From NCBI GenBank assembly GCA_964384675.1, contig CAYLNK010000056.1:1-25875 (forward strand): a stretch of 25,875 nucleotides of DNA, read 5' to 3'. The notes beneath the pieces were generated by a model that saw only the letters and a list, made by a program, of their open reading frames with translations, made no database searches and was not told where the DNA came from. Shown one piece after another: positions 6,846 through 15,785 of this stretch. The translations under genes and the position numbers were made by a program. Each line of letters starts with the position of its first letter. Position 1 is the stretch's first letter. Source of the stretch: CAYLNK01 sp964384675. GTDB lineage: Bacteria > Acidobacteriota > Thermoanaerobaculia > UBA5066.

Positions 6846-8366
6846 ATGCGGACCGTAACGAGCCTCCCGATCCGGCGGAAGCTGCTCCTGCTCAGCTTCG
6901 TCACCAGCGCCATCACCCTGCTCCTCGCCGGCATCGCCTTCGCCACGTACGGCGTCCGCCGGTATCGGGAGGACCTCGCCCGGGAGCTCGCCACCCAGGC
7001 GGACATCATCGGCTTCAATGTCACGCCGGCCCTCGTGTTCCGGGACGAGCGGGCGGCGACCGAAATCCTCGGGGCGCTGCGAGCGGCTCCCCAGCTGCTC
7101 TTCGCCGGCGTCTACACCCCGGACGGAGCTGCCTTCGGCACCTACGTCCGGGCCGGCCTCCCGCCGGAGCAGGCGCCTCCGTCTGCCCTGCGCCCGGATT
7201 CGGGCACCGGGTTTCGCCCGGGGTACTACGAGCTGACCCGCGCGCTCGGGACCCGGGAGCGCCCTCTCGGCTCCGTCTACCTGAGGGCCGACCTGCACGA
7301 GCTGGAGGCGAGCGTCCTGCGGTACGTCTGGATCACCGTCTCGGTCCTCGGCGTCGCGCTCCTCGCCTCCGTGGGGCTCGCCTCCGTGCTGCAGAAGCAG
7401 GTCTCCGAGCCAATCCTCTCCCTGGCGCGCACCGCCCAGGCCGTGGCGACCGCGAAGGACTATCGGCTCAGGGCCACCGGCCAGGGCGGGGATGAGGTGG
7501 GCGTTCTCGTGCGTGTGTTCAACGAGATGCTCGACGAGATCGAGCGACGGGACGGCGACCTGCGCGCCGTGAACCGGCAGCTGGCCCTGAAGAGCGAGGA
7601 GCTGTCGCGGAAGAACGAAGAGGTCGAGGCGTTCGTCTACATCGTCTCGCACGACCTGCGGGGGCCGCTCGTGAACCTTCAGGGCTTCAGCCGGGAGCTC
7701 CGGAGGAGCTGCGAGACGCTCTCCGGGACGCTCCAGGCGGCGACCCTGGAGCCGGGAGTCGAGGCCAGCGTGCGCGAGCTGCTCGGGTCGGACATCCCCA
7801 CCTCGCTCCGCTTCATCTCGGCCAGCACCACCAAGTTCGAGAAGCTCATCAACGCCCTCCTCCAGCTTTCCCGTACCGGACGTCGGGAGTTCCGGATGGA
7901 GACGCTTGACATGAACAGCCTGGCCGCATCCACGATCGACGTGCTCCGAGTCGACATCGCCACGTCCGGAGCCGATATCGCCCTGGCCTCGCTCCCGCCC
8001 GCGCGAGGCGACGCCACAGCGATCGGGCAGGTCCTCGCGAACCTCCTTTCGAACGCACTGCGGTACCTGAGGAAGGGACGACCCGGACGGATCGAGATCG
8101 GGGCCGAGACAGGAGGGCCGATGAACACCTACCACGTGAAGGACAACGGGTCCGGCATTCCGGAAGCGGCTCGGAGCCGGCTGTTCCAGGTCTTCCAGCG
8201 CTTCCACCCCGAGCTCGCGGAGGGCGAAGGGATCGGTCTCGCCACCGTCAAGAGGATCGTCGAGCGGCACGGCGGCAAGATCTGGATCGAGAGTGTCGAG
8301 GGCGAAGGGACGACCTTCCGCTTCACGCTGCCCTCCCCGTCGGCGGCGCAGGAGGCTGTGTCGTGA
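6846..8366 (+). CDS. Membrane histidine kinase, HAMP-HisKA-HATPase
   Basis: In order, the 506 residues show TM1 (about 13-34), a periplasmic CHASE8-like sensor (FNVTPALVFRDERAATEILG), TM2 (about 157-183), a HAMP segment, a coiled linker, HisKA with phospho-accepting His269 in SHDLRGP, and a HATPase with NLLSNALRY, DNGSGIP and GEGIGLATV boxes. It should phosphorylate the response regulator encoded next, whose GTG start overlaps this gene. CHASE8-HAMP proteins are often controlled by YfiR-like periplasmic partners, which fits the upstream gene. The ATG at 6846 is 3 bp after the YfiR-like stop. Confidence 0.93.
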   Translation: MRTVTSLPIRRKLLLLSFVTSAITLLLAGIAFATYGVRRYREDLARELATQADIIGFNVTPALVFRDERAATEILGALRAAPQLLFAGVYTPDGAAFGTYVRAGLPPEQAPPSALRPDSGTGFRPGYYELTRALGTRERPLGSVYLRADLHELEASVLRYVWITVSVLGVALLASVGLASVLQKQVSEPILSLARTAQAVATAKDYRLRATGQGGDEVGVLVRVFNEMLDEIERRDGDLRAVNRQLALKSEELSRKNEEVEAFVYIVSHDLRGPLVNLQGFSRELRRSCETLSGTLQAATLEPGVEASVRELLGSDIPTSLRFISASTTKFEKLINALLQLSRTGRREFRMETLDMNSLAASTIDVLRVDIATSGADIALASLPPARGDATAIGQVLANLLSNALRYLRKGRPGRIEIGAETGGPMNTYHVKDNGSGIPEAARSRLFQVFQRFHPELAEGEGIGLATVKRIVERHGGKIWIESVEGEGTTFRFTLPSPSAAQEAVS

Positions 8367-8815
8367 CGAGCGAGCAGAGGATCGAGATCCTCGTTGTGGA
8401 CGACGACGCCGGGCACGTCGAGCTGGTTCGCAGGAACCTGCGTCGAGCCGGCATCAACAACTCCATGAGCGTCGTGACCTCGGGGCGTGCCGCGCTGGAC
8501 TACATCTTCCGGGAAGGGGAGTTCGTCTCGCGGGCCAACACGAACCTCCTCGTTCTCCTGGACATCAACATGCCCGGGGGCGTGGACGGCGTGGAGGTGC
8601 TGCGCCGCATCAAAGCCGATCCCGAGCGATCCCGGATCCCCGTCATCATGCTGACAACCACGGACGACCCTCGTGAGATCGACCGCTGTTACACGCTCGG
8701 CTGCAACGTCTACATCGTGAAGCCTGTAGATCCGACCGCGTTCATCGAGGCCGTCGCTCGCCTCGGCCTCTTCGTGTCGGTGGTGAGCATCCCGGAAGAG
8801 CGCGGTGTCGCGTGA
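8363..8815 (+). CDS. Single-domain response regulator (Rcp1/CheY-like)
   Basis: This 150-residue receiver domain has acidic pocket VVDDD near residues 12-16, phospho-acceptor Asp67 in LLDINMPGG, a switch Thr in MLTTTDDP and Lys in VKPVD. There is no output domain. The length and the FREGEF..NLLVLLDINMPG pattern fit Rcp1-like regulators that pair with phytochrome-type or CHASE8 kinases. The GTG start overlaps the kinase gene (GTGA), and its end overlaps the following hybrid kinase the same way. It probably relays phosphate between the two kinases or acts by protein contact. Confidence 0.92.
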   Translation: MTSEQRIEILVVDDDAGHVELVRRNLRRAGINNSMSVVTSGRAALDYIFREGEFVSRANTNLLVLLDINMPGGVDGVEVLRRIKADPERSRIPVIMLTTTDDPREIDRCYTLGCNVYIVKPVDPTAFIEAVARLGLFVSVVSIPEERGVA

Positions 8816-11079
8816 TAGACGTGCTTCCCCACCCACCGACCGCAATCCTCGTCGTCGAAGACGACGCCGTCACCGCGGAGCTCGAACGGCGAACTCTCCT
8901 TCGGGCTGGGCGAACCAGTCTCGTCGTGGGTGGAGCGCTTCCGGCATTGGATGCGCTCGAGAGAGGCAGCTTCCTGGCAGTCCTTCTGGACTACCGGCTC
9001 CCGGACGGCGAGCCGTGGTCCGTTCTTGAAGCCGCCCAGCGTTGTGTCCCGCGCGTCCCCGTGATTCTCGTGACAGGGATGGGAGACGAGCGGATCGCGG
9101 CCGAGGTGATCCACCGGGGCGGCGCGGACTACCTGATCAAGTCAGAGGGCTTCTGGGATCAGCTTCCCGGGGCACTGGACCGAGTGATCAGGCTCTCCCA
9201 GGCCGAGCAGTCCAACGCGCGCCTTGCCTCGATCGTGGGGGCCTCGGACGACGCCATCCTGAGCACGACGATAGATGGCGTCATCCAGAGCTGGAATCCA
9301 GGCGCCGAACGCCTTTTCGGCTTCACCGCCGCGGAGGCGGTGGGCCGGAGCGTCGTCGAGACGGTCCTGACCCCGGAGCGGTTCGAGGCCGTCAAGCCGA
9401 TGGTCGACCGGGTGCTTCGGGGCGAATCGGTGGCTCACCTGGAGGCCGCCCGGGTCAGGAAGGACGGCTCGACCGTGGAGGTCTCGACCACGCTGAGCCC
9501 CATCTTCGATGCCTCGGGTGCCGTCACCGGTGTGGCCAGCATCTCGCGCGATATCAGCGACCTGAGACGGGCCGAGGCGGCGCTACGGGACAGTGCCGAG
9601 CGAAGCCAGGCGCTCTTCGAGCACAGTCCTCTCCCCATGTGGCACTTCGACCGGGACACTCTGCAGATCCTGGCGGTGAACGACGCCGCGGCCAGTCAGT
9701 ACGGGTACAGCCGGGAGGAGCTCCTGTCGATGACCGTGAAGGACGTGTGGCTCTCGTCTGAAGGAGGCACTGGTCCGGATCCGACAGGTGGGAGCTTGGC
9801 TGGAGTGGAAACCGGTACCTACCGTCATCGCCGCAAGGACGGGTCCGTCATTCAGGTCGAGGTCCACGTCAGAGATGTGACGGTGGGTTCGCGCCGGTCG
9901 GGCCTCGCACTGCTCCATGACGTCACGGAGCGTCGGAAGCTGGAGCTTCAGCTGCGTCAGTCCCAGAAGATGGATGCGATCGGGCAGCTCGCCGGGGCCA
10001 TCTCGCACGACTTCAACAACCTCCTCACCGTGATCAACGGCTACGCGGACCTCGCGTTGAGCCGGCTCGAAGCCGAGGGGCGGCTCGTCGAGGAAATCTC
10101 CGAGATCCGACGGGCGGGCGAGCGGGCGACGTCGCTCACGCGCCAGCTCTTGTCCTTCAGTCGCAAGCAGGAGTTCGAACCGAAGGTCTTGGACCTGAAT
10201 GCGATCGTGACGGACATGAAGGCGATGCTCGAACGGCTGATCGGGGAGAACGTCAGTCTCGTCACCGTGCTCAGCCCGGGGCTCGGGCACATCCGGGGCG
10301 GCCTCGGCCAGATCGATCAGATCATCATGAATCTGGCGGTCAACGGCCGAGACGCCATGAAGGGGTCCGGGATCTTGACGATCGAGACCGCCGAGACGGA
10401 TCTCGACGATTCCTTCGTGAGGGTGCACCTCGGTGTTCGGGCCGGGCCCTACGTGCTCCTGGCCGTAAGCGACACGGGGTGCGGCATGGACGCCGAGACG
10501 CAGGCCCGGATCTTCGAACCCTTCTTCACCACAAAGGGCGAAGGCGGGACTGGGCTGGGGCTCGCCACGGTGTTCGGGATCGTGAAGCAGAGCGGGGGCC
10601 ACGTCTACGTCTATAGCGAACCAGGCCGAGGCACGACATTCAAGCTGTACTTCCCAAGGGTGCAGGAACCCGTTTCGTCGCCGAGGCTCCAGGTGGTGGA
10701 GAGCGCGAGCCGAGGTAGCGAGACGATCCTCGTCACGGACGACGACCGCCAGGTACGCCGGCTTGCTAGGCGGGTCCTGGAGGGGGCCGGGTACCGTGTG
10801 CTCGAAGCGGACGACCTCGAGGGCGCCGCGGCGATCACGCGTGCCGAGCGGGTGGATCTTCTGCTGTCCGATGTCGTGATGCCCGCGGTGTCCGGGCCCG
10901 AGCTTGCCCGGACGCTCCTCGAGATCCAGCCGACGCTGCGCGTCCTCTTCGTCTCTGGCTACACGAACCGGAGTGCCACCACAAACGGGGACGTGCCGGC
11001 AAACGCCTCGTTCCTGGAGAAGCCGTTCACGCCGCAGAAGCTGCTCTTGAGGGTACGGGAGGTTCTGAGCTCGACCTGA
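8812..11079 (+). CDS. Hybrid sensor kinase, REC-PAS-PAS-HisKA-HATPase-REC
   Basis: This cytoplasmic protein of 755 residues has no membrane segment. The N-terminal receiver has VVEDDAV, Asp60 in LLDYRLPDG and a Lys in YLIKSEG. Two PAS domains follow (about 140-255 and 265-380). HisKA has His399 in ISHDFNNLL, and the HATPase has NLAVNGRDAM, DTGCGMD and GGTGLGLATV. The C-terminal receiver has VTDDDRQ, Asp687 in LLSDVVMP and Lys in EKPF. Every catalytic residue looks intact. The layout allows an incoming phosphate or signal at the first receiver and an internal relay to the last. The GTG start overlaps the response regulator gene. It is the last gene of the five-gene operon, and its final output is not visible in the window. 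Confidence 0.93.
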   Translation: MIDVLPHPPTAILVVEDDAVTAELERRTLLRAGRTSLVVGGALPALDALERGSFLAVLLDYRLPDGEPWSVLEAAQRCVPRVPVILVTGMGDERIAAEVIHRGGADYLIKSEGFWDQLPGALDRVIRLSQAEQSNARLASIVGASDDAILSTTIDGVIQSWNPGAERLFGFTAAEAVGRSVVETVLTPERFEAVKPMVDRVLRGESVAHLEAARVRKDGSTVEVSTTLSPIFDASGAVTGVASISRDISDLRRAEAALRDSAERSQALFEHSPLPMWHFDRDTLQILAVNDAAASQYGYSREELLSMTVKDVWLSSEGGTGPDPTGGSLAGVETGTYRHRRKDGSVIQVEVHVRDVTVGSRRSGLALLHDVTERRKLELQLRQSQKMDAIGQLAGAISHDFNNLLTVINGYADLALSRLEAEGRLVEEISEIRRAGERATSLTRQLLSFSRKQEFEPKVLDLNAIVTDMKAMLERLIGENVSLVTVLSPGLGHIRGGLGQIDQIIMNLAVNGRDAMKGSGILTIETAETDLDDSFVRVHLGVRAGPYVLLAVSDTGCGMDAETQARIFEPFFTTKGEGGTGLGLATVFGIVKQSGGHVYVYSEPGRGTTFKLYFPRVQEPVSSPRLQVVESASRGSETILVTDDDRQVRRLARRVLEGAGYRVLEADDLEGAAAITRAERVDLLLSDVVMPAVSGPELARTLLEIQPTLRVLFVSGYTNRSATTNGDVPANASFLEKPFTPQKLLLRVREVLSST

Positions 11080-11399
11080 GGTCGGCTCTCCGGGCCTGCG
11101 TCACGAACCGTCAGTTCAATGGGCTACTCCGGTCGGAACTGCGGTCGGTGTTGGTGCGAGCCCTCCGGTCAGCGAGGGCCCCCGGTCCAAGTCCACGAAG
11201 TGCCTATTTGGCCACCTTTACATAATACCACTTATCGGACTGTAAGTGATTGACCCGAAAGCAGTTTTGACCTCGTATGACGTTGGACTGCGCAGAAGGC
11301 ATAGCTCAACGGCGAGGACGAGGCCTCGGCTCGTCTCGAGGATCCCCCATGTCATTGAAGACCGAGGGCCAACGACGCGGCGTCCAGGGGCCTCGAGCT
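11080..11399. other. Convergent intergenic region
   Basis: The plus-strand signalling operon and the minus-strand amine oxidase meet here. The gap is noticeably more AT-rich around 11210-11275 and contains an inverted repeat, CACTTA (11229-11234) with TAAGTG (11243-11248). No gene is convincing and no classic T-tailed terminator was found. Confidence 0.5.
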
Positions 11400-13118
11400 T
11401 CAGCGGCCTCCAGTCGCGCGATTCAGGTACTCGCCGAGGCTCTCGATGCCGCACTCATCAAACATGTCCCGTGAGACCCAAGTCGGTTCCCCAACACTCA
11501 GCCTCCTCAGCACTCGTTCAGTTGAGAGCAGCGCGCCCTCTATCCAACCCTGCTCTTCAGAGAAGGCCTCACCACAAATGAAGACGCCGTCGATCGGTTG
11601 GGTCAAGCGGTCCATCTCGTCCCAGGAGCTCACATGCACGTCCCAGGTATGCCAGCCGGGCGACCACTCCTTCTCAAGCGCCACAAATGGCCGAGGCGGC
11701 GCCGCGTCCCCGTCCGAGATGCCGAGTGCGGTCAAGATCTGTCGGTGCGCCTTCCGAGCCATCGCATCAGTGGCCCCGAAGTGATTGAGGACAGCTTTGT
11801 CGAAGCCGCTGGGCTTCCTGTTAGCAAAGAGATATGGCTGTGGCTGCTCCAGGTTTGCAGCTCTGCGGTGAAGGGGGCGCCAAAAGCCCGTATAGTGGGC
11901 ATCGCTGTAACTCGCCATTACGACTCCGACGCCGTTTGCGTCTGCACTCTTGTCTGATCCCCAAAAATATGCCTGTCGTATGGGCAGGTCTGTCACGATC
12001 TTCCCTGACTCTGCTCCCAAGCCGCGACGGACATTCCACCAAACGCGCTCGTACCCGAGAAACAGTTTCAGCAGCACGTGGCCGGAAACAGTCCCGAGGA
12101 CGTGAAGGAGCGCCTCGTGTTGGCGGGGAGCTAACCCTTCGAACTTGACGTCCCCGATTGCGAGTGGAGGAAGAGCGAGAACGACATTTCGCGCACGGAC
12201 GATGACGTCTCTACCCTCGGCGCTTCCCGGTTGCCGGAATCTGAGACGGAATTCACGAGAACCGTTCTTCGACCTCTGCTCGAGCGCGATGAGCTTATGA
12301 TTCCGGCGAACGGGCACGCGATCCATGCACCCGATCAAGAGCTGAAAGGGGATTTCGTCCATCCCCTCCTGCACAGTCCAATAGTCGGTGTCATGGAAAT
12401 CGCGCAAGAACCAGGGAATCGCGTCAGCGGCGTTCCAGTTCGCGAGGATTGACTCGTACCCGAGACCGTCAACGCAATAGGGGTATGCATCTGGGCTGAG
12501 ATAGTGATGCAGGACATTCCAGAAGCCGATGGCGTGCAGGGGCTGCCCGTGGAGGACACCAAACCGCCGGACAAGCTCCCACTCGGAGGCCGAAAGCGTG
12601 TCGAATTGGACAACCGTCTTCGGTGGATGGAGGCGGCCAAACGTCTGACGTAGGGCGCCGAAAGCTGGGTCGCCTTCGTCCGAGAACGTCAGGTCGCCAA
12701 GCGCCTTTGAGAGAGCGTGCACAATGAGCTTCGCCGGAGACAGTCCGCGCTCGGCGAACGCTGGACTGAGTCGGTATAGCGAACTCGCCCCCGAGACACT
12801 CCGGCGTCGCCCCCTGAGAAAGTACGATCGGAGTGGAAAGTCAAAAGGGCGAGAAGTGAGTCCGAGTTTCGAAACGAGGCTACTGAGCAGGAGGTGGCGC
12901 TTTGTGTATCTCATGGCGCCGAGTTCTGCCCGGAACATTGTTCCGGGTAGATCGAGGGTCAGGATCCGGCCGCCCTCGCGTTCCTCCGCCTCGAAGAGTG
13001 CAACGCGAGGAAGTGTGCCTGGCCTATGTACGTCTGCCTGGGAGAGCCGCCACGTGGCGTAACAGCCGGCTACGCCTGCGCCGACAACGGCGACATCGAG
13101 GAGGGACTCTTGACTCAT
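11400..13118 (-). CDS. FAD-dependent amine oxidase family protein
   Basis: This flavoprotein oxidase of 572 residues has an N-terminal dinucleotide-binding motif, VAVVGAGVAG (residues 9-18), followed by the FAD-ribose acid and RGGR-like element (FEAEEREGGRI). Near the C-terminus GVFICGEAFSEEQGWIEGAL is the second FAD-binding segment of flavin amine oxidases and L-amino-acid oxidases. Amine or amino-acid oxidation releasing H2O2 is expected; the substrate is unknown. No secretion signal is seen. The ATG at 13118 is chosen over an open extension to 13241 because GAGAGGA lies just upstream and the Rossmann motif starts within 10 residues. Codon use is visibly less GC-biased than in the signalling operon or the phage-like genes, hinting at separate acquisition. 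Confidence 0.88.
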   Translation of the reverse strand: MSQESLLDVAVVGAGVAGCYATWRLSQADVHRPGTLPRVALFEAEEREGGRILTLDLPGTMFRAELGAMRYTKRHLLLSSLVSKLGLTSRPFDFPLRSYFLRGRRRSVSGASSLYRLSPAFAERGLSPAKLIVHALSKALGDLTFSDEGDPAFGALRQTFGRLHPPKTVVQFDTLSASEWELVRRFGVLHGQPLHAIGFWNVLHHYLSPDAYPYCVDGLGYESILANWNAADAIPWFLRDFHDTDYWTVQEGMDEIPFQLLIGCMDRVPVRRNHKLIALEQRSKNGSREFRLRFRQPGSAEGRDVIVRARNVVLALPPLAIGDVKFEGLAPRQHEALLHVLGTVSGHVLLKLFLGYERVWWNVRRGLGAESGKIVTDLPIRQAYFWGSDKSADANGVGVVMASYSDAHYTGFWRPLHRRAANLEQPQPYLFANRKPSGFDKAVLNHFGATDAMARKAHRQILTALGISDGDAAPPRPFVALEKEWSPGWHTWDVHVSSWDEMDRLTQPIDGVFICGEAFSEEQGWIEGALLSTERVLRRLSVGEPTWVSRDMFDECGIESLGEYLNRATGGR

Positions 13119-13346
13119 GGTCGTCCTCTCAGGAAACTGGCGGCTATCCCGGCCGTGGCTGGTGGAGTATAGGCACGTCGGCAGTGAGGGGCCAGTACAC
13201 CACCGGCGTTCTGGCGTTGATTGAACGGGCATTCGGGGCATTCGCCTCTAGCAGCGCCCCGGAACTCAACGGGGCACCGAGCGCGCGCACGACTACTTAT
13301 CAGCCCTGCGCCGTTCGATCAGCGCCACACCTAGCGAAGGGAGATC

Positions 13347-13535
13347 CTAGTGAGCCGTACCGAGGACGTTCGTGAGTTCGCGCACCCGTTGCGCCTCTCG
13401 CTTTCGTTCTGTGTGGAGTCGAAGCAACCACGCCCGCTTTCTCTGCTGGTAGCGTCGGCGTTCGGCGTCGAGGCGGGTGGTTCCCGTCACGGGTTCGACA
13501 GAACCCGCACCTGCCTGACTGTCTTTCAATGCCAT
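13347..13535 (-). CDS. Small basic helical protein (62 aa)
   Basis: The ATG at 13535 follows an excellent GGAGGAG Shine-Dalgarno sequence by 4 nt. The C-terminal two thirds (RLDAERRRYQQRKRAWLLRL and on) is a highly charged, probably helical or coiled-coil segment rich in Arg and Gln. No family is known. It is the last gene downstream of the terminase cluster and the position where a portal gene would be expected in a typical phage. An overlapping plus-strand frame exists but is less protein-like. Confidence 0.5.
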   Translation of the reverse strand: MALKDSQAGAGSVEPVTGTTRLDAERRRYQQRKRAWLLRLHTERKREAQRVRELTNVLGTAH

Positions 13536-13710
13536 AGGGCTCCTCCGCGGTTCACTCAACTCAGGCATGCGCATGCCGAAGTGATTCTCTCATCATCGCC
13601 CGAGGTCAAAGCAAGCCTGACGGACGAGCGGCTGTAAGCGGCCTTTTGACTGCTACTTAGCACCAGCGCTGCGCGGGACGGCGCAGAACTTCGAGTCCAG
13701 GAGCGGGGAC

Positions 13711-14469
13711 TCATGGCCCCCACGAATCGCCCCAGTCGTATCGCCGCCCTCCCGACGACCGCACGATGTGCGACGACGGCGGGTGGTCTACCTTCCTCGA
13801 CAGCCACACGGCGATCGCGAGCCCGAACACGAGGTCGTCGTGGTCCCGCTCCCGCCAAGCGACCGCCTCGTCGTCCGCGGCCAGGTTGACCTTCACCCTG
13901 TAGGTCTCCAGCTCCCGGACGAGAACGTCGGCCAGCTTCAGGGCCTTCGGGATCTTCAGGACGCGGTCCTGAAGGGCCATCTGGACCGAGGCGATGAGGT
14001 CCCGCTTCGGGACGCGAGACGTGCGCCAGTCGACCTCGACCACGGTGTCGCTCGCGGTCATCGTGATCCGCCGCGGCGAGAGTTCAGCCCTGTCGGCCAG
14101 CTCGAGGACGGGCATCCCGACCCCCGTCGCGTCGAGGGCGACGTGGACCTCCTTCCCCTCGCTCGTGAGCTGCCTCTTGAGCTCGTCCAGCCGCCCCACC
14201 ATCTGCGAGTACGGCGTCTCGAGCGGCAGCCGTTCGGCGTGGCGAAGTACGAGGTTCCACGGCCGCGGGTGATCGTCGGTCTCGCGCCCGTCCGGGAGGC
14301 GGAAGACCGGATCGGCGGTCACGGTGTAGAGCGGGTCCGGATCGAACACGGACCCGTGGCGCTCAGCGGCGTGCTCCACCCATCGAACGACGGGTAGGAA
14401 CTCCGGCTCCAGGACGACGATGGCCGTGGGCTCTCCGGCCTGACCGATGTCGGCAGCGAGGGTCGTCAT
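13711..14469 (-). CDS. Terminase nuclease-domain paralogue, copy 3
   Basis: The 252-residue RNase H/RuvC-like domain is related to the C-terminal nuclease of large terminase subunits. Candidate metal-binding acids are Asp7 (ADIGQ), Asp113 (VALDATGVG) and Asp211/212 (DHDDLVFGLAIAVWL). The RVPKRDLIASVQMALQ segment and the DATGVG-containing strand are shared with the other two copies. Like copy 2 it carries an extra segment (about residues 35-75, including DPVFRLPDGR) absent from copy 1. AGGAGGAG precedes the ATG, and the TAG of copy 2 lies inside that ribosome site. A 6-bp hairpin (13693-13712) follows the gene without a T run. It could act as a nuclease partner of the ATPase subunit or have a new DNA-cutting role. 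Confidence 0.82.
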   Translation of the reverse strand: MTTLAADIGQAGEPTAIVVLEPEFLPVVRWVEHAAERHGSVFDPDPLYTVTADPVFRLPDGRETDDHPRPWNLVLRHAERLPLETPYSQMVGRLDELKRQLTSEGKEVHVALDATGVGMPVLELADRAELSPRRITMTASDTVVEVDWRTSRVPKRDLIASVQMALQDRVLKIPKALKLADVLVRELETYRVKVNLAADDEAVAWRERDHDDLVFGLAIAVWLSRKVDHPPSSHIVRSSGGRRYDWGDSWGP

Positions 14470-14478
14470 GGGCTCCTC

Positions 14479-15174
14479 CTAGAAGATCCCCAGCGTGCGT
14501 TCCCGACGCGAGTAGCAGACGAGGCCCCCGCCGGGCAGGTTCCTCTCCCCGATCCAGAGCGCGAGACCCAACGCGAACACCAGGTCGTCGTTCTGGCCCT
14601 CCCGCCATGCCTCGGCCGTGTCCGTCCCAGCCCGAAGCTCGACCCGGTAGCGGAAGCACTGCAGCTCCTTGGCCAGGAGCGCGGCGTGCGGCAGTGAGCT
14701 CGGGATCTTCATGCGCCGCTCCTGGAGGATCACCTGGGCCGAGGAGATCAGCTCCCGCTTCGGCACGCGGTAGTGGCCACGCTCGTGCGTCTCGGCGTCG
14801 CCGGTCGTCATCGTCACGACCCTCGGGGAGAACCCGGCCGCCTCGAAGAGCTTCATCGGGGCCTTCCCGACGGCCGTGACGTCGATCGCGAGCGTCAGGT
14901 CGGTCAGGGTCCCCTTCAGGAACCGCAGCTGCTCGACGACCCCTCGATAGGTGGTTCCCGCGGGAAAGCGGTCGATGTGCCGGACCGTGTAGGTGATCGG
15001 CGGGTGTTCCGTGATCCACCGGCCGTCCGGCGTCTTGAAGACCGGCCGGGTGCAGACGGAGCCGTTCCTGCCGCGGGTCTCCTGCATGTCGCTGGGCAGG
15101 GAGTCGGACTGAACCACCACCAGGGAGGAGGTGTCCGGACCCTGGCCGAGGTCGATGCCCACGAAGTCACTCAT
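14479..15174 (-). CDS. Terminase nuclease-domain paralogue, copy 2
   Basis: This 231-residue RNase H-like nuclease has acidic residues at Asp8 (VGIDLGQ), Asp98 (LAIDVTAVG) and Asp196/197 (NDDLVFALGLALWI). The RVPKRELISSAQVILQ and FRYRVELRAGTDTAEAWRE segments match copies 1 and 3. It shares with copy 3 an insertion around residues 35-75 (PVFKTPDGR), so these two are probably each other's closest relatives. Its ATG overlaps the stop of copy 1 as ATGA and has AGGAGG 5-6 nt upstream. The divergence between copies is large, which argues against recent duplication or assembly error. Confidence 0.84.
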   Translation of the reverse strand: MSDFVGIDLGQGPDTSSLVVVQSDSLPSDMQETRGRNGSVCTRPVFKTPDGRWITEHPPITYTVRHIDRFPAGTTYRGVVEQLRFLKGTLTDLTLAIDVTAVGKAPMKLFEAAGFSPRVVTMTTGDAETHERGHYRVPKRELISSAQVILQERRMKIPSSLPHAALLAKELQCFRYRVELRAGTDTAEAWREGQNDDLVFALGLALWIGERNLPGGGLVCYSRRERTLGIF

Positions 15175-15785
15175 CGCGTCCTCCTTGCGGCCTCAGCCGC
15201 ATGCTGCTCATTCGATTCACGGGCGAGCCGGAGCCAGCCGTTCCGGCCCTTCTCGTTCAGCCAGACCGCCATCGCCACGGCGAGGACCAGGTCGTCGTGG
15301 TCGTTCTCCCGCCACGCCTCGTAGCTGTCGTGCCCGTCGACCGAGACCTTCACCCGGAACGCCTGCAGCTCGCGCTCCAGGTTCCCGGCCTCCTGCAGCG
15401 ACGGGGCGATCCGGAGCCGGCCGGTCTGGAGCAGGATCGCGATCGTCGAAGCGAGGTCCCTCTTCGGCACCCTCCACTCGAGGCCGCTCCGGGTGACGGA
15501 ACCGCCCCCGGTGATCGTGATCGCGTACAGGTGCGCCGGGATCCGAGCGGCCCGGAGCATGTCGACGACGGGGCGCCCGACGCCTGTCGCGTCAACGGCG
15601 AGATCCGCGTGGGACGGGAGGCTCCGGACCAGCTCGGCGATGCGCTGGACGATCCGCGGGTAGGTCACGCCGCGGACCCGTTCGAGGTGGCGCACCAGAT
15701 GGGTGCCGGAAGGGCGTTCCTCGACAACGGCGATGGCCGTGTAGTCGGTGACCTGCCCGAGGTCGATGCCGAGTGTGAAGCTCAT
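15171..15785 (-). CDS. Terminase large subunit nuclease domain, copy 1 (separate gene)
   Basis: The 204 residues form the RNase H-fold nuclease normally fused to the terminase ATPase. It has GIDLGQVTDYTAIAVVE (Asp8), LAVDATGVGRP (Asp65) and DDLVLAVAMAVWL (Asp about 164/165). It is the shortest and most canonical copy. Its ATG overlaps the stop of the ATPase gene (TGATG), with GGAGGT 5 nt upstream, so ATPase and nuclease are made in tandem as two chains. An in-frame GTG one codon earlier is an alternative start. By analogy to fused terminases it would cut concatemeric DNA at packaging initiation and completion. Confidence 0.88.
   Translation of the reverse strand: MSFTLGIDLGQVTDYTAIAVVEERPSGTHLVRHLERVRGVTYPRIVQRIAELVRSLPSHADLAVDATGVGRPVVDMLRAARIPAHLYAITITGGGSVTRSGLEWRVPKRDLASTIAILLQTGRLRIAPSLQEAGNLERELQAFRVKVSVDGHDSYEAWRENDHDDLVLAVAMAVWLNEKGRNGWLRLARESNEQHAAEAARRTR

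Noticed and set aside
6789..8270. Minus-strand open frame (493 aa) opposite the membrane kinase
   Set aside because: It is an antisense frame produced by GC-rich codon bias; the plus strand has full kinase motifs.
9583..10602. Minus-strand open frame (339 aa) opposite the hybrid kinase
   Set aside because: It is antisense to PAS and HisKA domains, with no family features of its own.
13119..13710. Left attachment site as a copy of the tRNA-Ala 3' end
   Set aside because: No stretch resembling the tRNA end was found here or elsewhere in the window. Serine recombinases need only a very short shared core, so the boundary cannot be placed by repeat search.
13669..13712. Hairpins after nuclease copy 3 as a terminator
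   Set aside because: The stems are only 6 bp and no T run follows on the minus strand.
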